A stretch of DNA of 8,066 nucleotides from Sphingomonas sp. CCH9-E2. Lineage in GTDB: Bacteria; Pseudomonadota; Alphaproteobacteria; Sphingomonadales; Sphingomonadaceae. The notes under the pieces are model-generated. The model had not been told where the DNA came from and searched no databases. It saw only the letters and a program-made list of their open reading frames with translations. This document shows, one piece after another, positions 4,737-8,066 of the stretch; the stretch's first letter is position 1; the number at the start of each line of letters is the position of its first letter. Made by a program: the position numbers and the translations under genes. The stretch lies in the NCBI RefSeq assembly GCF_001557215.1, contig NZ_LSJM01000433.1:1-8066 (forward strand), written 5' to 3'.

Positions 4737-6090
4737 TCTCGCCTTCATCGCCTTTCTGGGAGCCATTTTCGCGCTCGGCCTGCGCCGACCGTTCCTGTTC
4801 GTGCTCGCCTATGTCTATATCGACATCGTCTCGCCCCAGCGGATGAGCTATTTCCTGCTCAACGCCTTCCCGATTTCGGCGATGGCGGTGGGGTTCGCGG
4901 TGCTGTCCTGGCTGGCCATGGACGACAAGCGCGACGTGCGCGTCGCCCCGCGCCAGGGGCTGATGCTCGCCCTGCTCGGCTGGTGCTACTACACCACGAT
5001 CAACGCCGATTTTCCGATCGATGCGGCGTATAAATGGGACTGGGTGTGGAAGGCGCTGGCCTTCGCCATCTTCCTGCCCCTCACCCTGCGCACAAGGCTG
5101 CGGATCGAGGCGCTGTTGCTGTTCATGCTGCTGTCGGTCGCGACGATCATCATCGCGGGCGGGGTCAAGACCGCGCTCGGCGGCGGCGGCTATGGCCAGC
5201 TCAAGCTGATCGTCGATAACAACTCCGGCCTGTTCGAAGGCAGCATCATTTCCGCCGTGTCGATCTGCCTGATCCCGCTGATCCTGTGGTTCACGAAGTA
5301 CGGCACGATCTTCCCGCCCGATTGGCGGGTCAAGGGCTTCGGCTATGCCCTGATCTTCGCCTGTCTGTTGATGCCGGTGGGGACACAGGCGCGCACCGGG
5401 CTGCTGTGCATCGGCCTGCTCGCCGTGCTGATGCTGCGCGACGTCAAGCGGCGCATCCTCTATATCGCCGGTGCCGGCTTCCTCGCGGTCGCGTCGGTCC
5501 CGTTCCTCCCCGCAAGCTTTACCGAGCGGATGGGCACGATCTCGACCTATCAGTCCGACGCCAGCGCCTCGACCCGGATCGAGGTGTGGAAATGGACTTG
5601 GGAATATGTGAAGACCCACCCGATGGGTGGCGGGTTCGAAGCCTATCGCCAGAACGAGATCAAATACGACAAGATCGAGATTGTCGGCGAGGGCGCCAGC
5701 CGCACCGTGGTGCGCACGCCCGAAATCGACAAGTCGCGCGCCTATCACTCGGCCTTTTTCGAAATGCTCGGCGAACAGGGCTGGCCCGGCTTCATCCTGT
5801 GGCTGATGATCCATCTCGGCGGCATTTTGCGCATGGAGGTGCTGCGCCGCCGCTACCGCGACGTGCCCCCGGACAAGGCATGGATCGCCCCGCTCGCCAC
5901 CGCGCTTCAGCATGGGCACATCATCTATCTGTTCGGGTCGCTGTTCGTTGGCATCGCGCTCAACCCGTTCGTCTACATGCTGGTCGGCGCGCAAATCGGG
6001 CTCGACACCTATCTCGCGCGCAAACGGGCGGAGGAAGGCATCCGTCCGATGGGCAAGCGGCGGACATCGCCCGCGCCGGCGGCGGCCTGA
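4729..6090 (+). CDS. Exosortase A system-associated O-glycosylation ligase / Wzy-like polymerase
   Basis: This 453-residue polytopic inner-membrane protein of the O-antigen ligase/polymerase (Wzy_C) superfamily matches the exosortase A-associated putative O-glycosylation ligase family (TIGR03097 type). It begins fMRDLAFIAFLGAIFALGLRRPFLFVLAYVYIDIVSPQRMS in family style (fMet from GTG). Hydrophobic segments lie at roughly 4-18, 21-34, 48-63, 78-90, 106-120, 126-145, 172-188, 203-217, 222-236, 243-260, 353-368, 385-402 and 404-425. The hydrophilic loop at about 262-345 is probably periplasmic and carries the functional motifs: TRIEVWKWTWEYVKTHPMGGGFEAY (282-306) and YHSAFFEMLGEQGWPG (339-354). 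GTQARTGLL (218-226) lies in a hydrophobic stretch just before it. The family is thought to polymerise or ligate glycans, with protein acceptors in the XrtA system still hypothetical. It is coupled to the short upstream gene by an 8-base overlap and is 17 bases from the next gene, so these form one operon. Confidence 0.92.
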   Translation: MRDLAFIAFLGAIFALGLRRPFLFVLAYVYIDIVSPQRMSYFLLNAFPISAMAVGFAVLSWLAMDDKRDVRVAPRQGLMLALLGWCYYTTINADFPIDAAYKWDWVWKALAFAIFLPLTLRTRLRIEALLLFMLLSVATIIIAGGVKTALGGGGYGQLKLIVDNNSGLFEGSIISAVSICLIPLILWFTKYGTIFPPDWRVKGFGYALIFACLLMPVGTQARTGLLCIGLLAVLMLRDVKRRILYIAGAGFLAVASVPFLPASFTERMGTISTYQSDASASTRIEVWKWTWEYVKTHPMGGGFEAYRQNEIKYDKIEIVGEGASRTVVRTPEIDKSRAYHSAFFEMLGEQGWPGFILWLMIHLGGILRMEVLRRRYRDVPPDKAWIAPLATALQHGHIIYLFGSLFVGIALNPFVYMLVGAQIGLDTYLARKRAEEGIRPMGKRRTSPAPAAA

Positions 6091-6107
6091 TCGGGTAGAG
6101 CGCAGCC

Positions 6108-7853
6108 ATGGCCAGCCTGTTTCTTGTCCGGAACGACGATCCGCGCTTCGCCGAGACCGCGCTGGCGCAGGCGCGTGCGGTGCTGGGCGAGCAAGGTTTT
6201 CCGGAGCCGGTCGAGGCCGCGGTTCCCGGCTGGACCCTGCTGCACGCCGGCCACATCATCGCCGGGCCACAGTCATTGCTCCAGCGCGGCGACGATCTGG
6301 TCGCGGTCGCCGGGACGCTGGTCGCGGACGGCAAAATGGGAGCGCCCGCGCTCGCCGCCCTCCTCGCGATGGACCCGCTCGCGCTCGACTGGGACCGGCT
6401 CGGGGGACAGTTTGTCGCGCTCGTCCGGCGCGGCGGGCGCAGCTTCCTGTTCGGCGACTATTTCTCGGCGTTTCAGCTGTTCCACGACACGCAGGATCGC
6501 GTTTTCGCCACCACCTTCCTCGCCGCCGCGCGCGCCCTCCCCCGGCTCAGCTTCGACGCGCAGGGCGTGTACGAACTCGCCTTCAACGTCATGCCCGTCG
6601 GCGACGACACGGTGTTCGAGCAATTGAAGACCCTGTCCCCCAACAGCGTCGTCGAGCTGACCGCGACCGGCACCGTCCGCCACAGCATCGCCAAGCCGCT
6701 GCCCGCCGCGCCGAGCGACGCGCCGCTCTCCGAACGCATTGTCCGCCACCGCGACCGGCTGCTCGCCATCGTCGGCGCGCATGTCGATGCACTGGGCGGC
6801 AATGTCCGCGCGCCGCTGTCGGGCGGGCTCGACTCGCGCCTCGTCCTCGCCGCATTGCGCGCGCGGGGCTGCGACCCGCATCTCTATGTCTATGGCGTGC
6901 CGGGGGACGAGGATGTCGTCATCGCCCAGCACATCGGCGCAGCGCTAGGCTTCCCGATCGAATGGCTCGACAAGGAAGATGGCGTCGTCCCGCCTGACGC
7001 GTTCCCAGAGCTGGTCGAGCGCAATTTCCGCCAGTTCGACGGTCTGCCGACCTTCGGCAACATCTTCGACAATGGCACCAATGGCGCGGCCCAGCTTGCG
7101 CGCCACGCCGATGGTGCGCTCGCCGTGTCGGGTGGGTGCGGCGAGATTTACCGCAATTTCTTCTACCTCCCCGACCGCCGCTTCACCGCGCATGACATCG
7201 CGCAGACCTTCTTCGCCCGCTTTACCCCGGCGGATGCGACCACGGGCTTCGACCCGCACGGCTTTATCGACGCGATCGCGGACAAGATCGCCGCGTCGCT
7301 CGCCCCGCCCGACGCCACCGGCAAGCTCGCGCGCAACCGCGTCGAGCAGATCTATCCCCGCATCCGCTGCCGCGCGCTGTTCGGGCGCGAGATCAGCCTT
7401 GAGGCGCGGTTCAGCCCCTATCTCATGCCCTTCCTCGACCATCGCGTGGTGGCGGAAGCGATGACGCTGCCCATGCCGCTCAAATATGCCGGGCGGTTCG
7501 AGGCAGCGTTGCTCAACGCCATCGACCCGGTGCTTGCCGCCCAGCCCTCGGCCTATGGCCATGACTTTGCCGGACCACCCAATCTCGCGCATCGCCGCAC
7601 CGAATGGCTCACCCGCATCCGCCCGGTCTGGCTCCGCCGCCACACCTACGCGCTGCGCCGCCGCCTCGGCGCGATGGGCGACGAGCATGGTGGCACGCTG
7701 ACCCCCGATTATATGAGCCGCGTCATCGACCTCGACTTCCCGGCGATGCGCCGCTTCTTCAACCCGTCCGCGATCAACGACAGCGCGGTGTGGCGCCGCA
7801 TCGCCAACCTCGAATATCTCGCGGCAAGACTGGGATCGCGCGTGGTGGGGTGA
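6108..7853 (+). CDS. Asparagine-synthase-related protein lacking the glutaminase cysteine
   Basis: This 581-residue protein has the two-domain order of class II asparagine synthetases. Residues 40-145 correspond to the Ntn glutaminase fold, with GTLVADG, LDWDRLGGQFVALVRRGGRSFLFGDYFS and RVFATTFLAAARAL matching that fold's later strands. The C-terminal synthetase domain begins near residue 205 and carries the ATP-binding PP-loop SGGLDSR (238-244) and a GDEDV motif (266-270). The usual MCGI start with catalytic Cys2 is absent: the protein begins MASLFLVRND, so glutamine-derived ammonia is unlikely. Glutaminase-dead relatives include beta-lactam synthetase and the lasso-peptide cyclase McjC, which activate a carboxylate by adenylation; here it probably adenylates an unknown carboxylate on a sugar or peptide, or uses free ammonia. 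Asparagine-synthase homologues are common in exosortase A loci, and the gene follows the O-glycosylation ligase by 17 bases. The ATG has only a weak upstream GAG-type ribosome binding site. The synthetase-superfamily call is secure; the substrate is not. Confidence 0.87.
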   Translation: MASLFLVRNDDPRFAETALAQARAVLGEQGFPEPVEAAVPGWTLLHAGHIIAGPQSLLQRGDDLVAVAGTLVADGKMGAPALAALLAMDPLALDWDRLGGQFVALVRRGGRSFLFGDYFSAFQLFHDTQDRVFATTFLAAARALPRLSFDAQGVYELAFNVMPVGDDTVFEQLKTLSPNSVVELTATGTVRHSIAKPLPAAPSDAPLSERIVRHRDRLLAIVGAHVDALGGNVRAPLSGGLDSRLVLAALRARGCDPHLYVYGVPGDEDVVIAQHIGAALGFPIEWLDKEDGVVPPDAFPELVERNFRQFDGLPTFGNIFDNGTNGAAQLARHADGALAVSGGCGEIYRNFFYLPDRRFTAHDIAQTFFARFTPADATTGFDPHGFIDAIADKIAASLAPPDATGKLARNRVEQIYPRIRCRALFGREISLEARFSPYLMPFLDHRVVAEAMTLPMPLKYAGRFEAALLNAIDPVLAAQPSAYGHDFAGPPNLAHRRTEWLTRIRPVWLRRHTYALRRRLGAMGDEHGGTLTPDYMSRVIDLDFPAMRRFFNPSAINDSAVWRRIANLEYLAARLGSRVVG

Positions 7854-7858
7854 CCCCA

Positions 7859-7908
7859 AATCCTCCTCTGCCAGGGGGAGGTGGCAGCGCGAAGCGCTGA
7901 CGGAGGGG
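7859..7908 (+). repeat. Third copy of the GC-rich hairpin repeat
   Basis: This is aligned with the left arm at 2254-2299. The first 25 bases (7859-7883) match at 23 positions, the differences being within a CCC/TCT triplet at 7867-7869, and the terminal GACGGAGGGG (7899-7908) is identical. Between them the variable module is 15 bases here instead of 11 and still forms a hairpin, CAGCGC-GAA-GCGCTG (7885-7899). It begins six bases after the stop of the synthetase-like gene. Confidence 0.85.
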
Positions 7909-7914
7909 GGGGTA

Positions 7915-8028
7915 GCTGCGATCAGCGATATGCCGGGGGCATATCGCCGCAGCGGAGCCGGCTTGCGAAGCAAGCCGTGGGCGCAGAGGGCGGAGTCTCG
8001 CCTAACTGTCCCGGCCGTCTGCGCGGCC
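7915..8028. repeat. Cluster of hairpins between repeat copies
   Basis: Several stem-loops stand side by side. A bulged hairpin has outer stem GCTGCG/CGCAGC (7915-7920 and 7948-7953) and inner stem GCGATATGCC/GGCATATCGC (7925-7934 and 7938-7947, loop GGG). A second is CGGCTTGC-GAA-GCAAGCCG (7959-7977). GCGCAGA (7981-7987) can pair with TCTGCGC (8018-8024), and GGCCG (8013-8017) with CGGCC (8024-8028). The two flanking repeat copies face each other, so the whole 7859-8066 block looks like one structured element. No protein is evident here. Confidence 0.65.
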
Positions 8029-8029
8029 G

Positions 8030-8066
8030 CCCCTCCACCACTCGCTGCGCGAGCGGTCCCCCTCCC
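8030..8066 (-). repeat. Fourth, divergent and window-truncated copy of the hairpin repeat
   Basis: Read on the minus strand, this segment ends in GGAGGGG (8030-8036 on the plus strand) and starts with a G-rich run, like the other copies. Its central module is the 8-bp hairpin CCACTCGC-TGC-GCGAGCGG (8038-8056, one G-T pair). It lies in inverted orientation to the copy at 7859. The rest of the arm is outside the window. Confidence 0.6.

Noticed and set aside
4615..5994. 459-residue minus-strand open frame
   Set aside because: It lies opposite the O-glycosylation ligase, is rich in Arg, His, Asp and Gln as expected for an antisense shadow of a GC-rich gene, and has no recognisable domain.
5912..6997. 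361-residue plus-strand open frame
   Set aside because: It is out of frame across two well-supported genes, and the Arg/Ala-rich translation has no domain.
6945..7973. 342-residue minus-strand open frame
   Set aside because: It is antisense to the synthetase-like gene and runs into the repeat block; its composition is that of a shadow frame.
7859..8066. CRISPR array
   Set aside because: The repeats are inverted and structured, with no regular direct-repeat and spacer periodicity.

Overview
The window looks like chromosomal DNA of a sphingomonad-type alphaproteobacterium (Sphingomonas or a close relative). This rests on the high GC content, on two genes of the exosortase A (XrtA/PEP-CTERM) polysaccharide system in the form I associate with sphingomonads, on an alphaproteobacterial-type LexA box, and on GC-rich intergenic hairpin repeats. 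The assignment is an inference from sequence character, since no database search was possible.

Layout. Positions 4-189 hold a small two-helix membrane protein and 228-1010 a protein ending in a TonB-C-like domain. Facing them on the minus strand (1021-1641) is an HTH/S24-peptidase regulator. It is divergent from a compact two-gene plus-strand unit (1742-1939 and 1936-2250, joined by an ATGA overlap): a small HTH-like protein and a 104-residue protein of unknown function. Between the divergent genes lies a good sigma70-type promoter whose -10 hexamer sits inside a perfect GAAC-N7-GAAC, the alphaproteobacterial SOS (LexA) operator. This is the strongest regulatory signal in the window.

A large inverted pair of hairpin repeats (2254-2386) separates this unit from a minus-strand pair: an XrtA-associated family glycosyltransferase (3283-4524) followed, with a 31-nt overlap, by a membrane protein with a long proline-rich tail (2396-3313). 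Divergent from the glycosyltransferase is a plus-strand run: a 48-residue single-helix protein (4590-4736), the exosortase A-associated O-glycosylation ligase (4729-6090, GTG start) and an asparagine-synthase-like protein without the N-terminal nucleophilic cysteine (6108-7853). This half is probably the edge of an exopolysaccharide/XrtA locus: the glycosyltransferase would build glycan, the Wzy/WaaL-type membrane protein would polymerise or ligate it, and the synthetase-like enzyme would modify a sugar or peptide component. Exosortase itself is not in the window.

The right end (7859-8066) is another member of the hairpin-repeat family, arranged as a stack of several hairpins and cut by the window edge. 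No tRNA, rRNA, CRISPR array, transposase or gene-free stretch over 300 bases was seen. Many long overlapping ORFs on the opposite strands are GC-driven shadows and are left out.
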